Source of the DNA: FEN-1219 sp035644475
GTDB taxonomy: Bacteria > Pseudomonadota > Gammaproteobacteria > Steroidobacterales > Rariloculaceae
Direction: 5' to 3'
Length of the DNA stretch: 48,864 nt
Assembly (NCBI GenBank): GCA_035644475.1
Contig: DASQOL010000179.1
Coordinates: forward strand, 1 to 48,864
Shown: positions 17,648 through 25,582 of the stretch, one piece after another
Layout: each line of letters opens with the position of its first letter
Numbering within the stretch: the first letter of the stretch is position 1
The notes under the pieces: model-generated
The model's input: only the letters and a program-made list of their open reading frames with translations
Told to the model about the DNA's origin: nothing
Database searches by the model: none
Made by a program: the position numbers and the translations under genes

Positions 17648-18454
17648 ATGCAGTCTCGGTTTACCAGCGTAGTCCTGGGTGTTGCCGTTTTGGTCCTCGC
17701 GACGGGTGTTGCGGAGGCCCAGACTCAGCCGAAGCGCATCGGCGGTCATCCGAACATCAACGGGATCTGGCAGGCGATGAACTCCGCCAACTGGAACCTC
17801 GAGGCGCACGCGGCGTCCCCGCTCGACCAATTCTGGCGGCTCGGCGCGATCGGCGCGGTGCCGGCAGGGCAGAGCGTCGTGAAGGAAGGCAAGATTCCCT
17901 ACAAGCCCGACGCGCTCGCCAAACGCGACGAGAATCGCGCGAGCTGGCCGAAGACCGATCCGGAGGCCGCGTGTTACCTGCCGGGCATCCCGCGCGCGAC
18001 CTACTTGCCGTACCCGTTTCAGATCGTCCAAGGCGACGGCGACGTTCTGTTCTCCTACGCGTTCGCTGCGGCGAACCGCGCGGTTCACATGGCCAACCAC
18101 CGTAAGCTCGACGACGTTCCGGTCGACATGTGGATGGGCTGGTCGAACGGCCACTGGGAGGGCGACACGCTGGTCGTGGAGGTCCTGGCCAGCGACGACC
18201 GCACCTGGCTCGACCGCGCCGGGAATTACCACAGCAGTGCGATGAAAGTCACCGAACGATACACGCCGCTCGACGAAAATAGGCTCCAATACGACGCGAC
18301 GATCGACGATCCCGAGACGTTCACGAAGCCGTGGACGATCTCGATGCAGCTGTACAAGAACACCGAGCCCAACGCCGAGCTGCTCGAGTTCAAGTGCGTG
18401 GAGTTTTCCGAGAATCTGATCTATGGAGAATTCTTGAAGAACCCGCCGAAATAA
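17648..18454 (+). CDS. GDTLVVE-family secreted protein
   Basis: 268 residues. A signal peptide (about 1-24, LVLATGVAEA|QTQ) leads to a mature protein beginning KRIGGHPNINGIWQAMN, a GxPxxxGxW opening common in this family. Landmarks: CYLPGIPRATYLPYPFQIVQ, GWSNGHWEGDTLVVEV, MKVTERYTPLDENRLQYDA and DDPETFTKPWT. It lacks the lipobox of the 15083 member. GGGGAG precedes the ATG. The next gene on the strand, 71 bases on, is a DUF6152 protein, and the same pairing recurs at 23-24.4 kb. Unknown function; exported, probably periplasmic. Confidence 0.75.
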   Translation: MQSRFTSVVLGVAVLVLATGVAEAQTQPKRIGGHPNINGIWQAMNSANWNLEAHAASPLDQFWRLGAIGAVPAGQSVVKEGKIPYKPDALAKRDENRASWPKTDPEAACYLPGIPRATYLPYPFQIVQGDGDVLFSYAFAAANRAVHMANHRKLDDVPVDMWMGWSNGHWEGDTLVVEVLASDDRTWLDRAGNYHSSAMKVTERYTPLDENRLQYDATIDDPETFTKPWTISMQLYKNTEPNAELLEFKCVEFSENLIYGEFLKNPPK

Positions 18455-18525
18455 TGGCGGTCGCCCAGCGAATTACGTTACGTTACGTAGCAAGCAAGTA
18501 GTCGAGAAATCAGGAGATCCTTCTC

Positions 18526-18933
18526 ATGCGACTCAACCAGTTGTCAGTGGCCGTGGCCGGAGCTCTGTTGGCGGTGGCCGCTCCCGTGTTGGCGCACCAT
18601 TCGTTCGCGGCCGAGTTCGACATCAACCGTCCGGTGCAGCTCGACGGTGTCGTCAGCAAGATGGAGTTCAGCAACCCGCACTCGTGGTTGCACCTCACGA
18701 TCACCACCGATACCGGCGAGAAGCAGGAGTGGAAGGTCGAAGGCGGCGCCCCGAACGCGCTGATCCGCAACGGCTGGAACCGCAACTCGGTGCCCGCGGG
18801 CACCAAGGTGCACGTCGAGGGTTTCCAGGCGAAGGATCGCTCGTTCCGTGCGAGCGGCCGCGAGATCACGCTGCCTGACGGCAAGAGCCTGTTCATGGGC
18901 CAGGGCGGCGCGGCGGCTCCGAGCGCGGAGTAG
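18526..18933 (+). CDS. DUF6152 family exported protein, copy 1
   Basis: 135 residues. The signal peptide ends at about residue 23 (VLAHHSFAAEFD); the mature N terminus HHSFAAEFD is the hallmark of DUF6152. A small beta domain follows: VQLDGVVSKMEFSNPHSWL, then WKVEGGAPNALIRNGWNRNS and GTKVHVEGFQAKD...ASGREITLPDGK. The length and OB-like strand order suggest a small barrel (inference). The two adjacent His at the mature N terminus could bind a metal such as copper if processing exposes them. AGGAGAT precedes ATG 18526. It follows a GDTLVVE-family gene by 71 bases and is about half identical by eye to the second copy at 23992. Confidence 0.85.
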   Translation: MRLNQLSVAVAGALLAVAAPVLAHHSFAAEFDINRPVQLDGVVSKMEFSNPHSWLHLTITTDTGEKQEWKVEGGAPNALIRNGWNRNSVPAGTKVHVEGFQAKDRSFRASGREITLPDGKSLFMGQGGAAAPSAE

Positions 18934-18944
18934 CGCAGACCGCG

Positions 18945-18971
18945 GTGTCCGACACGTTTGGTGTCTGACAG
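18945..18971. repeat. Tandem GTGTCyGACA palindromes
   Basis: Two near-palindromic units, GTGTCCGACAC (18945-18955) and GTGTCTGACAG (18961-18971), are separated by GTTTG. Similar GTGTC-GACA palindromes are frequent intergenic repeats in proteobacteria. The pair sits 11 bases past the DUF6152 stop. Confidence 0.6.
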
Positions 18972-18987
18972 CGTTTGAATCGAAAGC

Positions 18988-19016
18988 TCGGCCGGCGCCA
19001 GCGCGGCGCCGGCCGA
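18988..19016. terminator. Perfect 12-bp hairpin between convergent genes
   Basis: Bases 18988-18999 and 19005-19016 pair exactly around a 5-base loop. It lies between the convergent DUF6152 gene and the GDTLVVE gene that ends at 19033, so it can stop transcription from both sides. No T run follows. Confidence 0.65.
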
Positions 19017-19032
19017 ATCGAACGGGCCGCGG

Positions 19033-20196
19033 CTACTCGCCGCGGTTGATGTTGAAGACCTCCGCGCCTTCCTGCGGACGTCCGTAGATCCCCATCCCCA
19101 CGGTGCGCTTCGGCGGCGGTAAGCCCTTCGCCACCGCTTCCGCCACTTCCTTATCGAACGCGCGCTCGCCCGAGAGGGCGTGGCCGACCGCCCCGTTGCC
19201 CTCGTGGCACGAGTACTCGTAGGTCTCGTAGCCTGGCGTCTTGGTGATCATCTGCCGGATCGTGAACGGCGCGGTGTAGGTCACCGGGTCCTCGACGCGC
19301 GCGACGTACTCGATCATGTCCGGATCGACGCGCGTGAAGCGCTCCGTGAGCTTGAGCTTGTCGCTGTGGCGCGTGCCGTTGCCGTTGATGCCGACGCTCG
19401 TCTTGTCGGTGAAGTTGGTGGTCTCGACGACCAGCGTGTCGCCCTCGAAGTGGCCGCGCGCGTTGCCGAGGTATTGCTCGATGTCGCCGGAGATGTGCTT
19501 CCGGCTGTCGAGCGGGATGACCCGAGTGTCGTGGATCATTTCATAGCTGATTGCCACGCTCGTGGGGTTTTGCGTGATCCGCAAGCCGTTGCCGTAAATC
19601 ACGGGCAGCTGCGAGCCAAGCACGCCGCGCGTGATGCAGCGGTCGTAGAGAGTGAAGTCCTCGAACGTGTTGAAGATGTTGCCGTCGGCGAACGTGCCTC
19701 GATCGCGGGGCGCCGCGCGCGACTTGCCGGCCGCCGTCATCTCCGGGACCTGGCCGTTGGGCGGGTCTACGACGAGCGACGAATAGCCGAACGAGCGCGT
19801 GCCCCACTCGTTGCGGAGGAACGTCTCGCGGTTCGCGGCCGAGTCCGCGCCGCCTTCGTCGCGCACGGCGCGCTGCTTGTATTCCTCGGGCGTCAGCGTG
19901 TCGCGGTTACCGAGGTTCGCCGGCCGGGCCAGCGGGATGCTTCGCATGTCGTCGGTGCTCCATACGCCCTCGAAGCTCGGCTGGCCCCACGACGTGCGCG
20001 GCGCCTTCCACTTCGGGTCCTTGACCTTGGCGGCCGTGGTTTCGGCCGGGACCGAGCGCGCGGCCGACGGCTCCTTCGCGGGGCCGCCGCCACCGCCACC
20101 ACCGGCACCGCGGCCTTGGGCTGCGGCGGGGCCGGCCATGATCGCGGCGACCGCGGCTGCGAGCGTGCAAAGAGCGAAGCGTGAGACCGTGCGCAT
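19033..20196 (-). CDS. GDTLVVE-family secreted protein (long member)
   Basis: 387 residues. A signal peptide ends at about residue 26 (MAGPAAAQGRG), followed by a Gly-rich linker and then the family body: a KWKAPRTSWGQPSFEGVW opening, YDRCITRG, IHDTRVIPLD, ARGHFEGDTLVVETTNFTD, LKLTERFTRVDPDMIEY and EDPVTYTAPFT, ending EYSCHEGNGAVGHALSGER. It is closest to the lipoprotein member at 15083, sharing the order and the EYxCHEGN end. ATG 20196 is chosen because it starts a proper signal sequence and has GAGGAG 8 bases upstream; the frame is open further upstream through a 14-bp minisatellite, which is not protein-like. Unknown function, exported. Confidence 0.78.
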   Translation of the reverse strand: MRTVSRFALCTLAAAVAAIMAGPAAAQGRGAGGGGGGGPAKEPSAARSVPAETTAAKVKDPKWKAPRTSWGQPSFEGVWSTDDMRSIPLARPANLGNRDTLTPEEYKQRAVRDEGGADSAANRETFLRNEWGTRSFGYSSLVVDPPNGQVPEMTAAGKSRAAPRDRGTFADGNIFNTFEDFTLYDRCITRGVLGSQLPVIYGNGLRITQNPTSVAISYEMIHDTRVIPLDSRKHISGDIEQYLGNARGHFEGDTLVVETTNFTDKTSVGINGNGTRHSDKLKLTERFTRVDPDMIEYVARVEDPVTYTAPFTIRQMITKTPGYETYEYSCHEGNGAVGHALSGERAFDKEVAEAVAKGLPPPKRTVGMGIYGRPQEGAEVFNINRGE

Positions 20197-20224
20197 GCGA
20201 TGACTCCTCGGCGCTCGATGGCAG

Positions 20225-20294
20225 CCAGAAAGTTGGTCCCAGAGAGTTGGTCCCAGAAGGTTGATCCCAGAAAGTTGATCCCAGAAAGTCGATC
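20225..20294. repeat. Five-unit 14-bp minisatellite
   Basis: Five contiguous 14-base units of consensus CCAGAAAGTTGATC start at 20225, 20239, 20253, 20267 and 20281, differing at one to three positions. The array begins 29 bases upstream of the start codon of the GDTLVVE gene on the minus strand, in its probable promoter/leader. Exact unit length and lack of frame conservation argue for a variable-number repeat or operator array. Confidence 0.93.
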
Positions 20295-20351
20295 GAAGGA
20301 TAGGACATTCGCGGCGCATTCTCCATCGGGGTCGCGCCGTCGTGGACGGCG

Positions 20352-20882
20352 TTATGACGCGTGGGCGGCCGTCATCGCGCGCTCGAGGTCGGCGAGCGCG
20401 GCCGCGTCGAGCTCGGGGCTGAAGTGGGCGATGCGCTCGAGCACCGCGGTGGTGTCGAAGTAGGGACGCGCGCACGACGCGTGGATGTAGCCGCCGGGGG
20501 AGAAGCGGTACTCCTCGAAGAACACGATGCCGATGCGCCAAGCTCCCTTGTCGATGAGCTCCTTGCATTGGCGGCAGCGTGCTCGCGCGGTCGGGGCGCG
20601 CTCGGCGCCGTTGATGCGCGGCACTCTGCGATGGTCGATGCCCAACTGCGCCGCCGCGGCGAGCTCACCGGCGCCGGCGGCCGGGTCGGCCGCGACGCCC
20701 TCGAGGAACGCCTGCGGGCGCTTGTACGCCGCGCACCTGAGGTGAAACCACAGCGTCATCTCGCCTTCGCCGAACGTGTTTGGCTGGCGCTCGCCGAAGC
20801 GCAGCTCGTCTTTCGCGATCTGCTGATCGCAGCCGCGGCATTTCGCGCGGCCGCTCGACGCGGCTTCGATGACGTGCGGCAC
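20352..20882 (-). CDS. Protein with two PARP-type zinc fingers
   Basis: 176 residues. Two similar modules: the first at about 12-55 has C15-x2-C18, a central RFGER segment and WFHLRC; the second at about 100-145 has C-x2-C (CRQCKELIDKG), RIGI and YIHASC. The C-x2-C ... H-x2-C pattern with W/Y before the His is the PARP-type finger of eukaryotic PARP1 and DNA ligase III, which recognises DNA nicks and ends. No catalytic domain is present. The start is GTG 20882. A DNA-damage or nucleic-acid binding role is an inference from the fold. Divergent from the cytochrome gene; 155 bases separate it from the GDTLVVE gene downstream. Confidence 0.8.
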   Translation of the reverse strand: MPHVIEAASSGRAKCRGCDQQIAKDELRFGERQPNTFGEGEMTLWFHLRCAAYKRPQAFLEGVAADPAAGAGELAAAAQLGIDHRRVPRINGAERAPTARARCRQCKELIDKGAWRIGIVFFEEYRFSPGGYIHASCARPYFDTTAVLERIAHFSPELDAAALADLERAMTAAHAS

Positions 20883-21080
20883 GGCTTCGATTATAGGCGG
20901 GGCCGGGGGTCCGCACGCTAACTGTTAAAGTTGGTTAATAACGTAGGCAGGGCCGAGCCGCGCGCTAATATAGGAATGGCAGTTTTGATGACGCCGAATA
21001 CAGCGGTTCAGGGGTGGACGCTGCGCGTCGGCGCCCCCGCGAATCGTAGCCTCTCACGTTCAGTCTTCAGGAGCCGTTCG

Positions 21081-21695
21081 ATGCAGTCACTCAGCCCCAA
21101 ACGCCGCGGAGCCCTTCGACTGGCGGTCGTGCTCGCCGGTGCGCTGCCGGTGGTTTTGTTCGTCGCGGGCAGTCGCGTCCATGCGCAAGCCCCCGCGCCG
21201 AAGGCGCCAGCCCCGGCGGCGAAGATCGACGCCGGCGACTTCAACCCAACGGCCACGATCATCGAGATCATGGATTCGATGGTGATGCCGTCCGCGCAGA
21301 TCCTGTGGGATGCCGTGGCCGTCGACGTCAGCGACAAGGGCACGGTCGAGAAGACGCCGCAGACGGACGAGGACTGGCAGAAGCTGCGCTGGACTGCAGT
21401 CACGCTCGCCGAGGCGACCAACGTGCTCGTGCTCCCGGGCCGTAAGGTGGCGCCCGCCGGCACCAAGTCGGCGAACCCCGATTCCGAGCTCGAGCCCGCG
21501 CACATTCAGGCGATGCTCGCCAAGGATCGCGGTGCGTGGGTCGCGCACGCCAAGGTGCTGCACGCAGCCGCGATGGAGATGATCAAGGCGATCGACACCA
21601 AGAGCATCGACGGCGTGTCCGACGCCGGCGGCACGCTCGATTCCGCATGCGAGGGCTGCCACTTGCAGTTCTGGTATCCGAACCAGAAGCAGTAG
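21081..21695 (+). CDS. Class II (c'-like) cytochrome c
   Basis: 204 residues. A long signal peptide (about 1-38, ending RVHA|QAP) and an Ala/Pro linker precede a helical domain with a single C-terminal heme motif C190-E-G-C193-H194, followed by LQFWYP. A heme site at the C terminus of a four-helix domain is the mark of class II cytochromes c (c', c-556). The start of the domain, TIIEIMDSMVMPSAQILWDAV, resembles the first helix where the distal residue lies. AGGAG precedes ATG 21081. It could accept electrons from a periplasmic dehydrogenase such as the PQQ enzyme at 16.2-17.5 kb, but no operon link exists. A shorter upstream start at 20931 would remove a normal signal sequence. Confidence 0.8.
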   Translation: MQSLSPKRRGALRLAVVLAGALPVVLFVAGSRVHAQAPAPKAPAPAAKIDAGDFNPTATIIEIMDSMVMPSAQILWDAVAVDVSDKGTVEKTPQTDEDWQKLRWTAVTLAEATNVLVLPGRKVAPAGTKSANPDSELEPAHIQAMLAKDRGAWVAHAKVLHAAAMEMIKAIDTKSIDGVSDAGGTLDSACEGCHLQFWYPNQKQ

Positions 21696-21737
21696 CGCGA
21701 TTCGCGCCTAGCCCGCGTTCCCCGAATCATTCCGTCC

Positions 21738-21758
21738 GCGCGGCCGCGTTGGCCGCGC
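21738..21758. terminator. GC hairpin after cytochrome gene
   Basis: Eight-base perfect arms 21738-21745 and 21751-21758 with a 5-base loop, 43 bases past the cytochrome stop and 52 before the transporter start. No T run; terminator or attenuator. Confidence 0.45.
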
Positions 21759-21810
21759 AGGCGCCGCTTCTGCTAGGCTGCTGCGTCCCGATCCTTACGG
21801 CGCCATCCTC

Positions 21811-23073
21811 GTGAGCACCTCGACCGCCGACGGCGCGGACCACGCCGTTACCACCACGTTCTCGATCCTCGCGGCGATCAGCTTCTGCCATCTGTTGAAC
21901 GACATGATGCAGTCGCTGTTGTCGGCGATCTATCCGATCCTCAAGGCGAGCTACGGCCTCACGTTCGGTCAGATCGGCCTCATCACGTTCACGTTTCAGT
22001 TCACGGCGTCGTTGCTGCAGCCGGTCATCGGGGTCTACACCGACTTGCGGCCGAAGCCGTACTCGCTGGCGATCGGCATGGGGTTTTCGCTGCTCGGGTT
22101 GCTGCTGCTCGGCAGCGCGTCGAGCTACGCGCTGCTGCTCGGGGCGGCGGCGATGGTCGGCAGCGGGTCCGCGGTGTTGCATCCCGAGTCCTCGCGCGTG
22201 GCGCGGATGGCGGCGGGCAATCAGCCGGGCCTCGCGCAGTCCGTGTTTCAGCTGGGCGGCAACTTGGGGTCGGCAATCGGACCGCTGTTCGCGGCCGTCG
22301 TCGTGCTGCGCTTCGGCCAGTCGAGCGTCGCGTGGTTCGCGGTGGCGGCTGTGGTCGGCATGCTGCTGCTCATTCTTGTGGGCCGCTGGTACAAGCAGCA
22401 CGGGCTCGCGCGCATGCGTTCGCATCACGCGCGCACCAAGGCGCGCGAGCCGTTGCCGCGCGGCCGCGTGTTGCTCGCGATGGGCGTGCTCGTCCTGCTG
22501 ATGTTCTCGAAGTTCTTCTACATGGCGAGCATCAGCAGCTACTTCACGTTCTATCTGATCGACAAGTTCCACGTGCCGGTGCGCGACGCGCAGCTGCACT
22601 TGTTCCTGTTTCTCGCGTCGGTCGCATTCGGCACGGTGGTGGGCGGGGCGCTCGGCGACCGGTTCGGCCGCAAGCTCGTGATCTGGGTGTCGATCCTCGG
22701 AGTGTTGCCGTTCACGCTCGCTCTGCCGTACGCGAATCTCTTCTGGACCACGGTCTTGAGCGTGCCGATCGGCATGATCCTCGCCTCGGCGTTTCCGGCG
22801 ATCGTCGTTTACGGCCAGGAGCTGTTGCCGTTCAACGTGGGAACGGTGGCGGGTCTCCTGTTCGGGCTCGCGTTCGGGTTGGGCGGCATCGGCGCCGCAT
22901 TGATCGGCCAGGCGGCCGACGCGACGAGCCTCGAGTTCGTGTTCCGCGCGTGCTCGGTGTTACCGGCGCTCGGATTGCTCGCCGCGTTCCTGCCGCACAT
23001 CGAGACCGGCAACCGCGGCCGGCGCGCGGCTGAGCCGGCGCCGGCGGTCGACGTCGCGGCCGGCAGCGCCTAG
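21811..23073 (+). CDS. MFS transporter, fosmidomycin-resistance (Fsr) type
   Basis: 420 residues with about twelve membrane helices in two halves separated by a basic loop (HHARTKAREPLPRGR). The start of the first half, ISFCHLLNDMMQSLLSAIYPIL, is typical of the Fsr group, as is the second-half GGALGDRFGRKLVIWVSILG. Fsr proteins export fosmidomycin and other small compounds from the cytoplasm by proton antiport; the natural substrate here is unknown. The start is GTG 21811. The C-terminal tail of about 25 residues is Ala/Pro-rich and the stop TAG directly abuts a family-2 repeat, which forms the whole gap to the convergent GDTLVVE gene. Confidence 0.87.
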   Translation: MSTSTADGADHAVTTTFSILAAISFCHLLNDMMQSLLSAIYPILKASYGLTFGQIGLITFTFQFTASLLQPVIGVYTDLRPKPYSLAIGMGFSLLGLLLLGSASSYALLLGAAAMVGSGSAVLHPESSRVARMAAGNQPGLAQSVFQLGGNLGSAIGPLFAAVVVLRFGQSSVAWFAVAAVVGMLLLILVGRWYKQHGLARMRSHHARTKAREPLPRGRVLLAMGVLVLLMFSKFFYMASISSYFTFYLIDKFHVPVRDAQLHLFLFLASVAFGTVVGGALGDRFGRKLVIWVSILGVLPFTLALPYANLFWTTVLSVPIGMILASAFPAIVVYGQELLPFNVGTVAGLLFGLAFGLGGIGAALIGQAADATSLEFVFRACSVLPALGLLAAFLPHIETGNRGRRAAEPAPAVDVAAGSA

Positions 23074-23123
23074 CGACCGCCAGGATGGCGGAAGTGCCGC
23101 GATTGCAGGAGCAAATCGCGGCC
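23073..23123. repeat. Family-2 REP-like element, copy A
   Basis: The element contains two hairpins: CCGCCA-GGA-TGGCGG (about 23078-23092) and a longer GCCGCGATT / AATCGCGGC stem (about 23096-23122). It occupies exactly the gap between the convergent stop codons of the MFS gene and a GDTLVVE gene. A reverse-oriented relative is at 35495-35551. The two-hairpin REP/BIME form and position suit a bidirectional terminator. Confidence 0.85.
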
Positions 23124-23954
23124 TCAGTGAGCTGCCCGCGGTAGGTCGACAGGCTGGTCCTCGAAGAACGGATTGCCGAGGTCGTCCTTGAGGTCGATCA
23201 GGAACTTGTTGTTCTCCTGGCAGATGTACTCCGCGAGCTCGGCGCCCGCGAGCCAAGGGATGTCCCAGGCCACCGTCCAGGGCGCCGTGTACGCACCCGG
23301 GTCGTTGATCGTGGCCTCGTAGTGCAGCGTGTTCAGGTTCGGCCGCGTGATGCGCTCCACCGTGGTGAGCTGATCGGTGTGCATCGTGCCGTTGAAGTTG
23401 AGCCAGGTCTTCTCGTTGAAGCCCGTGGTCTCGACGACGAGCGTGTCCTTTTCCCAGTGGCCGACCGAGTAGCCGAAGTACGTCGGGTTGAGGTCGTCGC
23501 GCTTCGGCTGCGGCCGGCCGTCCATGTGGATCTCGCGCCAGACGTGCGCCCCGCCTTCGAAGATCACGATGATGCGCTTGTGGGCGTCGTCTTGGATGAA
23601 TTGCGAAGGGTAGGGCGTGCCGAACATTCGCGGACCGCCCGGGGGCAGACAGAAGCCCTGCGGGTCGTACGCGACCTTCGTCTTCGAGTTGTAGTCGTAC
23701 ATCGCCTTCGTCCACGGCAGGAACGGAATCTCCTTGATCCCGACGAGCTGCTTGCCGAAGTCGGTGATCCACGACTGGTTCCAGATTCCGTCGCCGCCGA
23801 GGTCGACGCTGCCGTCGGGTCGATGCGGGGCGGGCGGGGGCGGGGCCGCGTCGTGCTCGGCGCGCCGCGGCCCGCTCGGCTGAGCCTCGGCCGGGACCGC
23901 CGCGCAGGCGAGCAACGCGACGAGAGTGGCAGCTACCGTTCCTGTTGTTCGCAC
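23124..23954 (-). CDS. GDTLVVE-family secreted protein
   Basis: 276 residues. A signal peptide ends at about residue 24 (AAVPAEAQPSG). Landmarks: GFCLPPGGPRMFGTPYP, QFIQDDAHKRIIVIFEGG, SVGHWEKDTLVVETTGFN (Gly of GDTLVVE replaced by Lys), TVERITRPNLNTLHYEA and NDPGAYTAPWTVAW, ending YICQENN. It is nearer to the 17648 member than to the 15083/19033 pair. It is the third gene of a minus-strand group: small secreted protein (24435), DUF6152 (23992), then this gene, with gaps of 32 and 37 bases, so a common transcript is likely. Unknown function. Confidence 0.78.
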   Translation of the reverse strand: MRTTGTVAATLVALLACAAVPAEAQPSGPRRAEHDAAPPPPAPHRPDGSVDLGGDGIWNQSWITDFGKQLVGIKEIPFLPWTKAMYDYNSKTKVAYDPQGFCLPPGGPRMFGTPYPSQFIQDDAHKRIIVIFEGGAHVWREIHMDGRPQPKRDDLNPTYFGYSVGHWEKDTLVVETTGFNEKTWLNFNGTMHTDQLTTVERITRPNLNTLHYEATINDPGAYTAPWTVAWDIPWLAGAELAEYICQENNKFLIDLKDDLGNPFFEDQPVDLPRAAH

Positions 23955-23991
23955 CGGGAGACTCCTGAGTTTGGGTTGCCGTTACGGAGCT

Positions 23992-24402
23992 TCAGTTGGC
24001 CGAGGCGTCTGCCCCGTCCGGATTGCTCGACCCCGCGAACAGCTTCTTGCCGGTCGACAGCGTCACCGAGCGAGCGTTGCCCTTGTAGCCGCCGTCCTTC
24101 GCGCGCCAGCCGGCCACGGTTACGACGTCGCCGACTTGCATCGAGTTGCGGGTCCAGCCGCGCCGCATCAGGCCGTTCGGGCTACCGAGCTCGAGCGCCC
24201 AGTTCTCGACCTTACCGGTGGTGTCGGTGACGTCGATGTAGAAGAAGGTGTGCGGATTCGCCCATTCCACCTTCGTGACCGTGCCCTTGAGGTCGATCGG
24301 GCTGTTCGCGTCGAACTCCGCGGCGAATGAGTGGTGCGCCGCGGCCGGGGCGCAAACGACGACGGCCGCGATCGCGGCCCAGCTGAGTCTCATCGCCTTC
24401 AT
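23992..24402 (-). CDS. DUF6152 family exported protein, copy 2
   Basis: 136 residues. Signal peptide to about residue 22 (VVVCAPAAAHHSFAAEFD) followed by the DUF6152 core: IDLKGTVTKVEWANPHTFF, NWALELGSPNGLMRRGWTRNS and GDVVTVAGWRAKDGGYKGNA. It parallels copy 1 at 18526 along its whole length. ATG 24402 is chosen for the signal peptide and the AGGAGAT site upstream; the frame stays open far beyond but without protein-like sequence. Middle gene of the likely three-gene operon, 37 bases ahead of a GDTLVVE member; the repeated pairing suggests a shared task in the envelope. Confidence 0.85.
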   Translation of the reverse strand: MKAMRLSWAAIAAVVVCAPAAAHHSFAAEFDANSPIDLKGTVTKVEWANPHTFFYIDVTDTTGKVENWALELGSPNGLMRRGWTRNSMQVGDVVTVAGWRAKDGGYKGNARSVTLSTGKKLFAGSSNPDGADASAN

Positions 24403-24434
24403 CGCTGTCGATCTCCTGACGTTCCGCGACTGGA

Positions 24435-24839
24435 TCAGTTGAGCGCGACCTTGAACGCGCCGCGCTCCGCGCCGAATTGGTAGGTACCGGTGTACGTACG
24501 GTTGGTCCACGACCCCAAGTTGTCGAGCTTGCCGGTGGCGACGTAGCGGGCCGTCTTGCCGTCCGGCGTGGGCATGTTGGCCTCGATGGTCAGCGTCCAG
24601 GTCGCGACGTCGAGGTTCGCCCTGTCGATCTTGATCGCCTTCGGGCCCGGATTGATCGTGCCGACGATTTGGTTGTCGACCCAATCGAGCAGCAACAGGA
24701 TTCGCGTTTCGTGGCCCGGCGCCGTTCCCCAGTAGCCGCTCCAAGAGCCTTTCGCGGGATGGCCGACTTGCGCGCCCGCGGGTAGGGCGATGGTCATCGC
24801 CGCCGTCACTAACCACAGAGTGATGCCGCGCGCCGCCAT
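24435..24839 (-). CDS. Small exported protein of unknown function
   Basis: 134 residues: signal peptide (about 1-23, MTIALPAGA|QVG) then a compact, strand-rich mature part with GKGSWSGYWG-like opening (AKGSWSGYWGTAPGHET), LLLLDWVDNQIVGTINPGP and a final TYTGTYQFGAERGAFKV. The G-x-W start and GT-x-NPG turn look like a calycin or small beta-barrel, but this is inference only. I do not recognise the family. It leads the minus-strand group with DUF6152 and a GDTLVVE protein, 32 bases ahead of the former. Confidence 0.7.
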   Translation of the reverse strand: MAARGITLWLVTAAMTIALPAGAQVGHPAKGSWSGYWGTAPGHETRILLLLDWVDNQIVGTINPGPKAIKIDRANLDVATWTLTIEANMPTPDGKTARYVATGKLDNLGSWTNRTYTGTYQFGAERGAFKVALN

Positions 24840-25582
24840 AAAATCGTGAGACTCCCCAAGGCGAGTAGTGCCGCCACCAACTATAGCATTCGCGGGTCGC
24901 GGCGCACCCGCGGGACGCGAGCCGAGTCAATCTTGAGCCAGCCCTAAGGGGGACGACATCCCGCGCTCGTCGTCGCGAGCGACGTGCGACAAAACGCCGC
25001 AGCAACCGGTCCGGCCGACGCCTAGAACTGCAAGGTGTGCTACGCTACGACTCGTAGTGTTGCCGTCCCGTACGGTTCGCCGCGGAGGTTTTGCTTCTAC
25101 ACAAACCCCTATGCACACGCGCAGACAATTGACTACACTAGCGCCTCGCTGTCCGCGGGGAGATTCGTTTTTCGTCAGCGCCGGGAGAGCGGCTCAAGGC
25201 TGCGGCTCTCGATCCATCGCAAATCTTGTCGACACGCGGATCGCGACAAGCGCGATAACTAAAACAGCGGGTGGTCCAACAGCCCCGACCCGGAAAACCG
25301 GGCGTGGCGGCCAGTCGGCCTTTGGACCTATAGGGGGGATTCTGGACGGTGAACCACACTACCGGCACTGCCGAGGGCGCGGTGTGCTTCCCGTTGCCGG
25401 TTCCGTTTTCGCGGTTGTCGGCAAACAATTCTTGATAGATCATAGGACGCGGTTGGGCGGTGACTGCTCCAGCAAGGGTCCGGCTGTCGATTCCGTTTTT
25501 GGAGCCGCGGCCGGCGACGGACCAACGTCGAGTGCTGGCGCGCACCTGGTGAAGAAGAAGTTTTTAGGAGGCGCTAGTTGTC
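24840..25582 (+). other. Long non-coding region upstream of the TonB operon
   Basis: 743 bases without a convincing gene. Base use is less biased than in neighbours. Visible pieces: a perfect palindrome CTACGA-C-TCGTAG (25045-25057), an imperfect GAGAGC/GCTCTC stem around 25185-25211, and a CCCGG-AAAA-CCGGG hairpin near 25290. I looked for cobalamin and c-di-GMP riboswitch consensus boxes and saw neither. The region ends in a strong TAGGAGG ribosome site (25565-25571) of the DUF3450 gene. It probably carries promoters for both flanking operons and perhaps a structured leader. Confidence 0.5.

Noticed and set aside
24840..25582. Cobalamin or c-di-GMP riboswitch before the TonB operon
   Set aside because: The expected conserved boxes could not be found by eye; only unspecific hairpins are visible.
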